From Actinomycetospora sp. NBRC 106378 (GTDB lineage Bacteria > Actinomycetota > Actinomycetes > Mycobacteriales > Pseudonocardiaceae), in the NCBI RefSeq assembly GCF_030269685.1, contig NZ_BSTT01000005.1, forward strand, positions 124,001 through 188,000: 64,000 nt of DNA, written 5' to 3'. Below the pieces are notes generated by a model, which searched no databases, was not told the origin of the DNA, and saw nothing but the letters and a program-made list of their open reading frames with translations. This document shows positions 36,935 through 45,188 of this stretch, in pieces; the stretch's first letter is position 1; each line of letters opens with the position of its first letter. The translations under genes were made by a program, and so were the position numbers.

Positions 36935-36971
36935 CTTCGAAATTCTAAGTATCTGCGCGGAGGTCCGAGGG

Positions 36972-37466
36972 ATGACGGACGCGGCCCGGCACGAGGCCAT
37001 CCGGCGCTTGCCGGGGCTGGCCGACCTGGACGACGCGACCCTCGCGGTCAACGACGTCATCGCGGCGTCCCGCGACCTCACGGTGCGGGCGGCCCGGGCG
37101 ATGGGGATGAACACGACCGACATGGCAGCGCTCCACCTGCTCGCCGAGATCGGGCCGATGGGCACCACCGGCCTCGCCGCCCGCCTGAACATCTCCCAGG
37201 CCTCGACGACGGTCCTCATCGATCGGCTGGAACGGGCCGGGCACGTCGAGCGGGTCCGCGACACCGCCGATCGCCGTCGCGTGGTCGTCACCGATACCGA
37301 GGCGGCCCGGGAGGCGAACCGGGTGGCGTGGCAGCCCGCGATCCGGGGGATCGACGAGGTGTGCCGCTCCCTCTCCGCGGCCGAACGGGAGTTCACGCTC
37401 GACCTGCTGGCGCGCCTGCGGGCGGCCATGGACGCGGGGGCCCCGGCCCGGGAGGACGTCACGTAG
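36972..37466 (+). CDS. MarR-family regulator of the adjacent monooxygenase
   Basis: 164 aa from ATG 36972 with GGAGG upstream. Winged-helix core: MNTTDMAALHLLAEIGPMGTT, recognition helix ISQASTTVLIDRLERAGHV, wing RDTADRRRVVVTDTEA. It is divergent from the FAD monooxygenase gene, with the CTTAGA palindrome between them. This is the classic layout of an autoregulated repressor relieved by the substrate of the enzyme. Confidence 0.92.
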   Translation: MTDAARHEAIRRLPGLADLDDATLAVNDVIAASRDLTVRAARAMGMNTTDMAALHLLAEIGPMGTTGLAARLNISQASTTVLIDRLERAGHVERVRDTADRRRVVVTDTEAAREANRVAWQPAIRGIDEVCRSLSAAEREFTLDLLARLRAAMDAGAPAREDVT

Positions 37467-37509
37467 GATTGTTACGGCCGTATTACCGATCCGACCGGAG
37501 TGGTCAGCA

Positions 37510-37713
37510 GTGAACGCGCAGGGACAGCGGTGGCAGTCGAGCACCTTCTCGAGCGGCGGCCCCAGCCGCGTGGAGTGGCGGTTCGACGACGGACAGGTGC
37601 AGCTGCGGCACGGCGGGCACAGCGAGCAGGGCACCCTCACCCTGAGCCGCGCCGAGTGGCAGGCCTTCCTCGCCGCCGCCAAGGCCGGCCAGGCCGGGTC
37701 GATCGCCTACTGA
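37510..37713 (+). CDS. DUF397-like small protein
   Basis: 67 aa from GTG 37510. It resembles the DUF397 pattern: W-x-S-S near the N-terminus (RWQSSTFSSGG), a V-E-W strand, and the C-terminal LTLSRAEWQAFLAAAKAG. DUF397 proteins in actinobacteria often pair with XRE-type regulators; none is adjacent here, so this is an orphan. A TACGGCCGTA palindrome lies upstream at 37473-37482. The gene ends six bases before the convergent symporter gene. Confidence 0.65.
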   Translation: MNAQGQRWQSSTFSSGGPSRVEWRFDDGQVQLRHGGHSEQGTLTLSRAEWQAFLAAAKAGQAGSIAY

Positions 37714-37719
37714 CCGCCC

Positions 37720-39225
37720 TCATCCCGTCGTGACGGGTTCCGGGTCGGCCTCGGCCGACGCCGGCTCCCGGCGCGGCCGGACGAGCGAGACGAGTCCGCC
37801 GACGACGAGCGTGACCACCACGCCCAGCACGACGAACCACGGGAAGGCGAGCGCCTTGCCGTCGATCGAGACCCCGAGCGCGATCACCAGGGTCACCACC
37901 AGGGTGGCGACGAACGCGGTGAAGGCCGCGACGCCGTCGGCCCGGCGGATCAGCAGCCCCAGCAGGAACGCCCCGAGCAGCGCCCCGTAGGCGTAGGACG
38001 CGATCGAGAGCCCGAGGACGACCACCGGGTCCTTGGACGAGGTGAACAGCGACGCGAACGCCACCATGATCACCGCCCACGCCCCGGTCATCCAGCGCGC
38101 GACCCGCAGCATCGTGCCCTCGTCCGGCCGCCAGCCCAGCCAGGCGCGGCCGAGGTCGGCGAGCGTCGAGGTGGACAGCGAGTTCAGCGCCGAGGACAGC
38201 GAGCCCATCGTCGCGGCGAGGATCCCCGCGACCAGGAGCCCCGAGAGCCCCATCGGGAGTTCCCGCAGGATGAAGGCCGGGAAGATCTCGTCCGTCGACC
38301 CCAGGCCCAGCGACGCGACGGAAGCCCCGCCGTTGCGGGCCCACAGCAGCGCCCCGACCAGGGAGAACAGCGCGAACTGCACCATGATCGCGAGCGCCGA
38401 GCCGAGCATCGCCCTGCGGCCGTCGGAGAGCGAGCGGCACGAGAGCACGCGCTGCACGATGAGCTGGTCCGAGCCGTGCGAGCCCATCGTCAGCACCGCC
38501 CCGCCGATGACCGCGGTGAGGAACGCGTAGGGGTTGTTCAGCACGGGCCCGTCGAACTGGAACACCGTGAACTTCCCGGCCTCCCACGCGGCCGACCAAC
38601 CGGCCCCGTCGACCTGGGTGGCCAGGACGACCACGCACACGACCGCCCCGGCGACGTAGAGCCCCATCTGCAGGAAGTCGGTCCAGACGACGGCCTTCAT
38701 CCCGCCGACGTAGGTGTAGGCGACGGTCACCGCCGTGATGACCAGGACGATGACGAAGTAGTTCACGTCCAGGCCGAACTCGGCGAGCAGCAGCTTGATC
38801 GGGATGGCCCCCGCGAACAGGCGCACGCCTTCCGCCAGCAGTCGCGTGACGAGGAAGGTCAGCGACGCGAGCCCCTGGGTATGCCGGCCGAAGCGCTGCC
38901 CGAGGTACTCGTAGGCGGAGACGAAGCCGCCCCGGAAGTACAGCGGCATGAGCACGAACGCCACCAGGGTGCGGCCGATCAGGTAGCCGACGGCGAGCTC
39001 GACGTACGAGAACGACCCGCCGTAGGCCACGCCCGGCACGCTGATGACGGTGAGGGTGGAGGTCTCGGTCGCGACGATCGAGAACATCACCGCCCACCAC
39101 GGCAGGGAGCGCTCGCCGGTGAAGTAGTCGGTGGCCGAGCGCTGGCGCCCGGAGAGCTTCAGCCCGATCACCGCGATCGCCACGAGGTACGCGACGATCA
39201 CGGCCAGGTTGACGACGTCGTGCAT
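37720..39225 (-). CDS. Sodium:solute symporter (SSS family), probable amino-sugar importer
   Basis: 501 aa from ATG 39225, ten bases after the upstream stop. About 13 hydrophobic helices carry SSS features (DYFTGERSLPWWAVMFSIVATETST; YLGQRFG; GGMKAVVWTDFLQ; SLSSALNSLSTSTLADL). Family members couple Na+ to uptake of sugars, sialic acid, amino acids and similar solutes. As last gene of the GntR-kinase/MurQ-AnmK-NagA-SIS operon it most likely imports MurNAc, anhydroMurNAc, GlcNAc or a muropeptide sugar; this is inferred from context. Confidence 0.9.
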   Translation of the reverse strand: MHDVVNLAVIVAYLVAIAVIGLKLSGRQRSATDYFTGERSLPWWAVMFSIVATETSTLTVISVPGVAYGGSFSYVELAVGYLIGRTLVAFVLMPLYFRGGFVSAYEYLGQRFGRHTQGLASLTFLVTRLLAEGVRLFAGAIPIKLLLAEFGLDVNYFVIVLVITAVTVAYTYVGGMKAVVWTDFLQMGLYVAGAVVCVVVLATQVDGAGWSAAWEAGKFTVFQFDGPVLNNPYAFLTAVIGGAVLTMGSHGSDQLIVQRVLSCRSLSDGRRAMLGSALAIMVQFALFSLVGALLWARNGGASVASLGLGSTDEIFPAFILRELPMGLSGLLVAGILAATMGSLSSALNSLSTSTLADLGRAWLGWRPDEGTMLRVARWMTGAWAVIMVAFASLFTSSKDPVVVLGLSIASYAYGALLGAFLLGLLIRRADGVAAFTAFVATLVVTLVIALGVSIDGKALAFPWFVVLGVVVTLVVGGLVSLVRPRREPASAEADPEPVTTG

Positions 39226-39234
39226 CGTCGGCTC

Positions 39235-40290
39235 CTATTCGGTTCTGGTGATCTTGTGCAGGCCGCCCGGCGCGTCGACGTCGACCCCGCGGGCCACCGC
39301 CAGCCGCCAGGCCAGCGTCTGCGCGGGCACGACGGCGACGATCGGGGAGACCAGGGGCGGGGTTCCGGACGGCAGGTCGGGTCCGATCACGACGACGGGT
39401 GCGCCGCGCTCCCGGAGCTCGTCGCGCAGCTCGAGCACCGAGCGGCTGCCGGCCTCGCCGTCGGGTGCGACGAGCAGGGTCGGCGTGCCGGGTCCGACCG
39501 CGCCGATCGGGCCGTGCCGCAGATCGGCGGGGGAGAAGGGCGCGACGAGGGAACCGGTCAGTTCCGTGAGCTTCAGGGCGGCCTCGTGGGCGGTGGCGAG
39601 GTTGACCCCGCGACCCACGGTCACCCCGCGCCAGGACGCGCCGAACACGTCGACGGCCTCGTCCACGTCGACCGCCAGCGCCTGCTCGACGAGGGCCGGG
39701 ACGCGGTCGAGGTCCGCGAGCAGTGCCTCGGCCGCCGGTTCGGGGGCGAGGCCGGCCGCGACCACGGCGAGGGCGGCGAGCGACGCGGTGTACGTGCCGG
39801 TCGCGGCGACCGACCGCTCCTCGTCGACGTGCAGCGGCAGCACCAGGTCGGCCTGCGCGGCGAGGTCGGAGCCGGGGTCGTTCGTGACGGCGAGCGTGGG
39901 CGCGCCCCGTTCCCGGGCGTCGCGGAGCACCGCCACGATGTCGGGCGAGCTGCCGGACTGCGAGATCCCGACGACGAGCCGCCGGTGGACGACGGGGGAG
40001 GCCCCGTAGGTGGTGACGAGGCTCGGCGTGGCGAGCGTGACCTCCCGCTCGGCGACCAGCGGGACGAGGTACTGCGCGTAGCGCGCGGCGTTGTCCGAGC
40101 TGCCCCGCGCGGCGAGGACGACCCCGCAGGCCGCCGCGGCGAGCTCGCGCACGGCCGCGGCGGCCGGACCCGCCGTCGTCAGGAAGGTACGGAGGGCGTC
40201 GGGCTGCGCATGCAGCTCGCGCTCGAGCCTCGATGGTCGAGCTCCCCTGTCGGCGTGCTCCCCTGGATGCTCCGTCTCCTGCGGGCTCAC
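39235..40290 (-). CDS. SIS-domain sugar-phosphate isomerase/deaminase (NagB-II/GlmS-like)
   Basis: 351 aa from GTG 40290, sharing GTGA with the nagA stop. Two SIS domains: first with ACGVVLAARGSSDNAARYAQY and GISQSGSSPDIV, second around LPSGTPPLVSPIVAVV. C-terminal residues GGLHKITRTE match the K-x-T-x-T end of this family. There is no glutaminase domain, so the likely reaction is GlcN-6-P to fructose-6-P plus ammonia (NagB-II), directly after NagA in the pathway. The first about 20 residues are variable. Confidence 0.88.
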   Translation of the reverse strand: MSPQETEHPGEHADRGARPSRLERELHAQPDALRTFLTTAGPAAAAVRELAAAACGVVLAARGSSDNAARYAQYLVPLVAEREVTLATPSLVTTYGASPVVHRRLVVGISQSGSSPDIVAVLRDARERGAPTLAVTNDPGSDLAAQADLVLPLHVDEERSVAATGTYTASLAALAVVAAGLAPEPAAEALLADLDRVPALVEQALAVDVDEAVDVFGASWRGVTVGRGVNLATAHEAALKLTELTGSLVAPFSPADLRHGPIGAVGPGTPTLLVAPDGEAGSRSVLELRDELRERGAPVVVIGPDLPSGTPPLVSPIVAVVPAQTLAWRLAVARGVDVDAPGGLHKITRTE

Positions 40291-41408
40291 CGGTCGACCT
40301 CCTCGCCACCGAGCAGCACCCGGGTGACCTGGAGCCCGTCGTCGAGGACGGTCACGTCGGCGACCCCACCGGGTCGCAGCACGCCGAGGTCGGGGTGCGG
40401 GCGGTGCCCCGGACCGACCAGCCGCGCCGGGGTGGCGGTCGCCGCCACGAGGGCGTCGGCGAGGTCGATCCCGGCGGCCACCGCGACGCGCACGCAGCCC
40501 GCGAGGGTCGCCGCACTGCCGGCGAGGGTGCCGTCGGGGTTGCGGACCGCCCCGTCGGCGAGGGTCAGCTCGACGTCGCCGAGCCGGAAGGTGCCGTGGG
40601 TCCGGCCCAGGCCGGCGGCGGCCGTCGCGTCGGTGATGAGCGCCCAGCGCCCGCGGGCCGCGGCCGCGACGACGCGCAGCACGTCGGGGTCGACGTGGTG
40701 GCCGTCCGCGATCACCGTGACGACGGTGCCCGGGTGGGCCAGCGCGGCCGCGGCGAGGCCGGGGGCGCGGTGGTCGAATCCGGACATCGCGTTGAACAGG
40801 TGCGTCGCGCCGGTGATCCCGGCGTCGAACCCGGCGCGCGCGTCGGCGGCGGAGGCGTCGCTGTGCCCGGCCATCACGGTCACCCCCGCCTGCAGGGCGG
40901 CCGCGAGCACGGCGTGCGCGCCCGGGAGTTCCGGGGCGATCGTGGTGATCGCGACCGCACCCGCCGTCCGGAACGCCTCGAACGACGCCGGGTCGGGCGC
41001 GCGCAGGAACTCCGGCGGGTGCGTGCCGGGCCGCGCGGGGGAGAGGAACGGGCCCTCGACGTGGGCGCCGAGCAGGCGCGCACCGTGGGGCGAGGGGCGC
41101 GCGGAGTCGAGCGTGCGCAGGGCGGTCGTGGTCGTGTCGGGTGCGGCGGTGATGACGGTCGGCGCGACCGCCGTGACCCCGTCGCGGGCGAGGGCGGCGC
41201 GGAGGGCGTGGACGTCGGCAAGGTCGTCGGCGGCGGTGAGGTCGACGCCCGCGTAGCCGTTGCACTGCACGTCGACGAGTCCCGGCACGGCGACGGCACC
41301 GCCTGCGGCGGGGGGCAGCCCGACCGCCGCGACGCGGCCGTCGACCACCGCCACGTCCCCGCGGTGCAGCACGCCGCCGACGAGCGCGGCGGAGACCCCG
41401 AGCCTCAT
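40287..41408 (-). CDS. nagA: N-acetylglucosamine-6-phosphate deacetylase
   Basis: 373 aa from ATG 41408, overlapping the anmK stop by ATGA. Amidohydrolase features: PGLVDVQCNGYAGVD, HVEGPFLSP (metal/substrate), GHSDA, THLFNAM, ADGHHVDP and ITDATAAAG with the catalytic Asp. It removes acetate from GlcNAc-6-P, the product of both GlcNAc kinase and MurQ. It is placed between AnmK and the SIS isomerase in a translationally coupled operon. Confidence 0.95.
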   Translation of the reverse strand: MRLGVSAALVGGVLHRGDVAVVDGRVAAVGLPPAAGGAVAVPGLVDVQCNGYAGVDLTAADDLADVHALRAALARDGVTAVAPTVITAAPDTTTTALRTLDSARPSPHGARLLGAHVEGPFLSPARPGTHPPEFLRAPDPASFEAFRTAGAVAITTIAPELPGAHAVLAAALQAGVTVMAGHSDASAADARAGFDAGITGATHLFNAMSGFDHRAPGLAAAALAHPGTVVTVIADGHHVDPDVLRVVAAAARGRWALITDATAAAGLGRTHGTFRLGDVELTLADGAVRNPDGTLAGSAATLAGCVRVAVAAGIDLADALVAATATPARLVGPGHRPHPDLGVLRPGGVADVTVLDDGLQVTRVLLGGEEVDR

Positions 41409-42538
41409 CGGACGATCTCCAGCGCGTGGACGGCGGGCACGGGCTCGGGCAGGCGCAGCGGGCGGTGCCCGGTGCTGAGGCGGCCCAGGACCCGGGGCGT
41501 GGCCGAGCCGGTGGCGCCGGGCAGCACGCCGGGTACGCCGTGCCAGGTCAGGGCGCCGAGCAGGGCGGTCAGGACGGCCTCCTTCGCGTCGGACGGCAGG
41601 CCCCGCTCGTCCGCGGACACGAGCGGGACCGGATCGAGCGCCGCGGCGAGCGCCGCCCGCAGCGTCGGGTTCGCCATCCCGCCGCCCGAGCCGACGACCT
41701 CGACCGCCCCGTGCGCGCGGCACGCGGCCGCGACGGTCCGGGCGGTCAGCGCGACGAGCGTGGCGGCCAGGTCGGGCGAGGAGATCCCGGGCGCGGCGTG
41801 CGCGACCGCGGCGTCGAGGGCCGGGGCGGTGAATCGCTCCCGCCCGGTGGTCTTGGGCGGCGGCGCGGCGTAGTAGGGCTCGGCGAGGAGGTGCCCGAGC
41901 AGGACCGTGTCGACGGTGCCGGACGCCGCCAGCGCGCCGTCGACGTCGTACCCGGCGCCGGTGGCCCGCTGCGCGACGACGTCGAGCCAGCAGTTGGCCG
42001 GGCCCGTGTCGAACGCGGTGAGCGCGCCCGGCGCGACCACCGTGACGTTCGCGATCCCGCCCAGGTTCAGCGCGATGCGGGTCTCGGCGCCCGCCAGCCA
42101 GAGGGCGTCCAGCGTGCTCGCCAGGGGTGCGCCGTGCCCGCCCGCGGCGATATCGGTGGAGCGCAGGTCGCTGACCACCGGCAGCCCGGTCGACTCGGCG
42201 ATCCACGCGGGCTGGCCGAGCTGCAGACCGCCGGTGGCCCGGCCGCCCTCGATGCCGTGGAACACGGTCTGGCCCAGCCACGCGACGAGGTCGGCGTCGT
42301 GCCCGGTCGCCGCCAGCGCGGCGGCCTGCCCGACGGCGTGGTCGAGCGCCGCGATCTCGCCGACCGTCGTCGTCGCGGGCGGCAGCACGGCCAGGAGCCG
42401 CTCCTGCAGCCCGGCCGGCCAGTCGACGGCCGCGTGGTGGCGCACCGCGAGCCTCGTCGTCGGCCCGACCTCGACGTCGCAGACCGCCACGTCCAGCCCG
42501 TCCGCCGAGGTCCCCGACAGCATCCCGACGACGATCAC
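41405..42538 (-). CDS. anmK: Anhydro-N-acetylmuramic acid kinase
   Basis: 377 aa from GTG 42538, seven bases after the kinase-MurQ stop. Signature motifs: GMLSGTSADGLDVAV at the start, LGQTVFHG, the GQPAWIAE loop, LNLGGIANVTV, FDTGPANCWLD, GSGGGMANPTL and LPSDAKEAVLTALLG. It cleaves the 1,6-anhydro ring of anhydroMurNAc and phosphorylates it to MurNAc-6-P, the substrate of MurQ encoded immediately upstream. Confidence 0.95.
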   Translation of the reverse strand: MIVVGMLSGTSADGLDVAVCDVEVGPTTRLAVRHHAAVDWPAGLQERLLAVLPPATTTVGEIAALDHAVGQAAALAATGHDADLVAWLGQTVFHGIEGGRATGGLQLGQPAWIAESTGLPVVSDLRSTDIAAGGHGAPLASTLDALWLAGAETRIALNLGGIANVTVVAPGALTAFDTGPANCWLDVVAQRATGAGYDVDGALAASGTVDTVLLGHLLAEPYYAAPPPKTTGRERFTAPALDAAVAHAAPGISSPDLAATLVALTARTVAAACRAHGAVEVVGSGGGMANPTLRAALAAALDPVPLVSADERGLPSDAKEAVLTALLGALTWHGVPGVLPGATGSATPRVLGRLSTGHRPLRLPEPVPAVHALEIVR

Positions 42539-42545
42539 CGCGCGA

Positions 42546-44354
42546 TCACCGACCCACCGCCGCGCGCACCGAGCCCGCCCTCGTCAGGCGATCGCGCGCG
42601 GCGGGGGAGTCCAGGCCCGCGAGCAGCGCCACGACCGCCGCGGCCACGTCGTCGCCCGCCGCGACCAGCGCCGCCCGGGCGGTGTCCTCGTCGGTCCCCG
42701 TCGCGTCGCGCACGATGCGCTCCGCGCGGCGGCGCAGCTTCGCGTTCGTCACCCGCACCCCGACCATCCACGGGCCGTACGTCGCACCCGCGCGCACCAT
42801 CGCCGCGGTCGTCAGGGTGTTCAGGGCGATCTTCTGCGCGGTGCCGGCCGCCAGGCGCGTGGAGCCCGCGAGCACCTCCGGGCCGGTGACCAGCTCGACG
42901 GCGACGTCGGCGAGGTCGGCCACGGGGCTGCCGGTCGCGTTCACCACGGCGACGGTGGTCGCCCCGCGCTCCCGCGCCGCGGTCAGCGCGCCGAGCACGT
43001 AGGGGGTGCGCCCGGAGGCGGCGACGCCGACCACGACGTCGCCCGGCCCGACCCCGGCGTCGTCGACGTCGGCCCGCCCGGCCACGTCGTCGTCCTCGGC
43101 GCCCTCGACCGCCGCGTCCGCCGCGTCGCGACCGCCCGCCAGCAGCGCGATCGCCCGCGCCGGGTCGAGGCCGAACGTCGGCGGCAGCTCGGCCGCGTCC
43201 TGCGTCGCGAGGCGGCCCGAGGTGCCCGCCCCGACGTAGACGAGCCGCCCGTGGGCGCGGAATGCCGCGCCGAGCAGGTCGGCGGCGCGCGCGAGCCGGT
43301 CGCTCGCGGCGGCGACGGCCCGGGGCGCGGCGCTCTGCCCGTCGACCAGCCGCGCGACGAGGTCCGGGGTCGCCAGGGCGTCGAGGTCCTCCGAGCCCGG
43401 ACGGACGGCCTCGGTCGGGAGCCGGTCGGTGTCGGCGGCGGGCCCGGTCGCCTCGGCCCGTTCCCGACGCCGGGTCACGCTCGCCTCGTGCGCGGTGGTC
43501 ACGTCGGCCGCGAGGGTGAGCAGGCCGTCGAGGGCGTCGCCCTGCGGGTCGTGCAGCGTCAGCCCGGCGGCCCGGAGCCGGTCGGCCAGGGGTGCGGCGA
43601 GTCCGCCGACGAGGGCCACCCCTCCCGGTGGCAGGAAAGCGTCGTTGCTGGCGTCCAGTGGCAGGGAAGGCGCATCGTCGGCCGCCGCCCGCACCGTCGC
43701 CACCAGCTCGGCCACGGCCGCGTCGACGATCCTCCCGGCCACGGCGTCCCCGTCCTCCGCCGCCGCGAGCACGGCCGGCGCGAAGGCGGCCAGCTCGGCG
43801 GGCGTGGTCGGTCGTCCGCCGAGCACCGCGTCGGCCGGGTCGGTCAGGGCCGTCGCCGGACCAGCTCCCTCGAGCGCCCGCAGCGCCGCTCGGAGACCCT
43901 GCTGCCCGATCGACGCGCCGCCTCCGGTGTCGCCCAGCAGCAGCCCGTGACCGTCGACGCGGCGCACCGTGCCGCGCGCGTCCACCCCGAGCGCGACCGC
44001 CCCGGTCCCGACCGCCAGCACTACCCCCGCCGCGTGCCCGCCGAACACCCCGACGTGCCAGGCGACGACGTCCGAGGTCACGGCCACCGCCTCCGGCGCC
44101 CGACCCGACCACCCCGTCGTCAGGAGCTCGGCGACCTCGGCGGCCGCGTCGGGCGACGTCAACGCACCCGGGACACCCAGCGCCAGCGTCCAGCTCTCCC
44201 CGGGCGGTGACCCGAGGGCCGCGCGCACCACCGCGGCCACCGCCGGGGCACCGCCGGCGTCGCCGAGCCCAGCACCGGTCGTCGTCGAGGAGCGGTGGCC
44301 GTCGACGGCGACGCGGGCGCCGGAGCGGCCCAGGTCGACCGCGACGACGCTCAC
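42546..44354 (-). CDS. murQ: Fusion of a BadF-type GlcNAc/MurNAc kinase and MurQ etherase
   Basis: 602 aa from GTG 44354, sharing GTGA with the GntR stop. Residues 1 to about 285: sugar kinase of the BadF/BcrA ATPase type (VDLGRSGARVAVDG, LAVGTGAVALGVD, GLLLGDTGGGASIG). Residues about 305-602: MurQ (LPTEAVRPGSEDLDAL, VYVGAGTSGRLATQDAAELP, GVAASGRTPYVLGAL, TNAKLRRRAERIV). MurQ hydrolyses the lactyl ether of MurNAc-6-P to GlcNAc-6-P and lactate. No stop or internal ribosome site separates the parts, so one chain should phosphorylate MurNAc (like clostridial MurK) or GlcNAc and then cleave the ether. A short repeat-derived insertion lies in the kinase (43629-43669). Confidence 0.92.
   Translation of the reverse strand: MSVVAVDLGRSGARVAVDGHRSSTTTGAGLGDAGGAPAVAAVVRAALGSPPGESWTLALGVPGALTSPDAAAEVAELLTTGWSGRAPEAVAVTSDVVAWHVGVFGGHAAGVVLAVGTGAVALGVDARGTVRRVDGHGLLLGDTGGGASIGQQGLRAALRALEGAGPATALTDPADAVLGGRPTTPAELAAFAPAVLAAAEDGDAVAGRIVDAAVAELVATVRAAADDAPSLPLDASNDAFLPPGGVALVGGLAAPLADRLRAAGLTLHDPQGDALDGLLTLAADVTTAHEASVTRRRERAEATGPAADTDRLPTEAVRPGSEDLDALATPDLVARLVDGQSAAPRAVAAASDRLARAADLLGAAFRAHGRLVYVGAGTSGRLATQDAAELPPTFGLDPARAIALLAGGRDAADAAVEGAEDDDVAGRADVDDAGVGPGDVVVGVAASGRTPYVLGALTAARERGATTVAVVNATGSPVADLADVAVELVTGPEVLAGSTRLAAGTAQKIALNTLTTAAMVRAGATYGPWMVGVRVTNAKLRRRAERIVRDATGTDEDTARAALVAAGDDVAAAVVALLAGLDSPAARDRLTRAGSVRAAVGR
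43629..43669. repeat. Short direct repeat TGGCAGG(A/G)AAG inserted in frame in the kinase domain
   Basis: Two copies (43629-43639, 43659-43669), 30 bases apart, encode on the minus strand the odd segment LPLDASNDAFLPPGG just before a kinase strand (VALVGG). It looks like a small inserted repeat element; I recall similar SNDAFLP-type insertions in other Pseudonocardiales proteins but cannot check. Confidence 0.5.
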
Positions 44355-45103
44355 GGGGCGTCCGCCGAGACCAGCGTGCCGACGGTGGCTGCCTCTCCCG
44401 GCGGGATGATGTCCATCTCGATGAGGTACCGGTCGCCCCGGGCGAACGACTCGACCCGCTCGACGACCTCGCCGCGGTGGTCGCGCGAGGTGCGCACGAA
44501 GCGCAGCGCGGGGGAGCCGGGGGGCACCCCGAGCAGCTCGGCGTCCTTCGCCGCGAGCACCACCGGCGCCACGGACTGCGTCCCGGAACGGATCCGCCGG
44601 TCGAAGCGCTCGGCGAGGATCTCGTAGTAGGAGGAGGGGCCGTCGAGGTCGTCGCCGGTCAGGCCGGGCACGCGGGCGGCCGGGACGTGGAGGGTCTCGA
44701 GGGTCATGGGCTCGTCGTCGGCGAGCCGCACGCGACACACCCGCAGCACCGGCTCGCCCCCGGGCATCTCGAGGCGGGCGGCGAGGTCGGTGTCCGCGAC
44801 GACCGTGTCCCACCACAGCAGGCGCGAGGACGGCTCCAGCCCACGGCGGCGCATGTCATCGCCGAACGAGGTGGCCATGAGCGGCTGCGCGACGGCGGGT
44901 CGGCGCACGAAGGTGCCCGCACCGTGGCGGCGCTCGACGATCCGCCGTGCCATGAGCTCCTCGAGCGCTTTGCGCACCGTCGCCCGGGACACACCGAAAC
45001 GGGTGGACAGGTCCCGTTCGCCTGGAAGCATGGCGCCCGGCCCGAGTTCGGCGCACAACGCCGCGACCTTGGCGCCCACCTCCGTCGATCGTGTCACCGC
45101 CAC
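44351..45103 (-). CDS. GntR/HutC-family repressor of the amino-sugar operon
   Basis: 250 aa from GTG 45103 (GTG 45097 also possible). The frame stays open to 45139, but that extension would cover the operator-like site at 45110-45121. N-terminal GntR winged helix (LPGERDLSTRFGVSRATVRKALEELMARRIVERRHGAGTFV), then a HutC/UTRA effector domain (about 85-240; LRVCRVRLADDEPMTLE, RFVRTSRDHRGEVVERVESF). Close in type to DasR/NagR, which sense GlcN-6-P or GlcNAc-6-P. It is the first gene of the operon and is coupled to the kinase-MurQ fusion, so it probably controls itself and everything down to the symporter. Confidence 0.9.
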   Translation of the reverse strand: MAVTRSTEVGAKVAALCAELGPGAMLPGERDLSTRFGVSRATVRKALEELMARRIVERRHGAGTFVRRPAVAQPLMATSFGDDMRRRGLEPSSRLLWWDTVVADTDLAARLEMPGGEPVLRVCRVRLADDEPMTLETLHVPAARVPGLTGDDLDGPSSYYEILAERFDRRIRSGTQSVAPVVLAAKDAELLGVPPGSPALRFVRTSRDHRGEVVERVESFARGDRYLIEMDIIPPGEAATVGTLVSADAP

Positions 45104-45109
45104 CGGAAG

Positions 45110-45121
45110 AGGTATAGACCT
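45110..45121. promoter_or_regulatory. GntR/HutC-type operator (dre-like) AGGTATAGACCT
   Basis: Its core GTATAGAC fits the HutC-subfamily consensus GTNTANAC exactly and differs by one base from the DasR core GGTCTAGACC (read on the other strand as GGTCTATACC). It lies seven bases before the predicted GntR start. Confidence 0.65.
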
Positions 45122-45141
45122 GTGACCGGTGTGAATCAAGA

Positions 45142-45151
45142 GGTACGTACC
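45142..45151. promoter_or_regulatory. Second palindrome GGTACGTACC in the GntR/MOSC divergent spacer
   Basis: A perfect 10-base palindrome 32 bases from the dre-like site, between the GntR and MOSC genes. It may be a second, weaker GntR site or part of a promoter. Confidence 0.4.
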
Positions 45152-45188
45152 ATTCGCCCTCCTTGATCGGCGCGCGCAGAATCGGACC

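Noticed and set aside
42535-44112. 525-aa alternative frame in the MurQ region ending at 42535
   Set aside because: Arg/Gly-rich shadow; the frame ending at 42546 carries the kinase and MurQ motifs.
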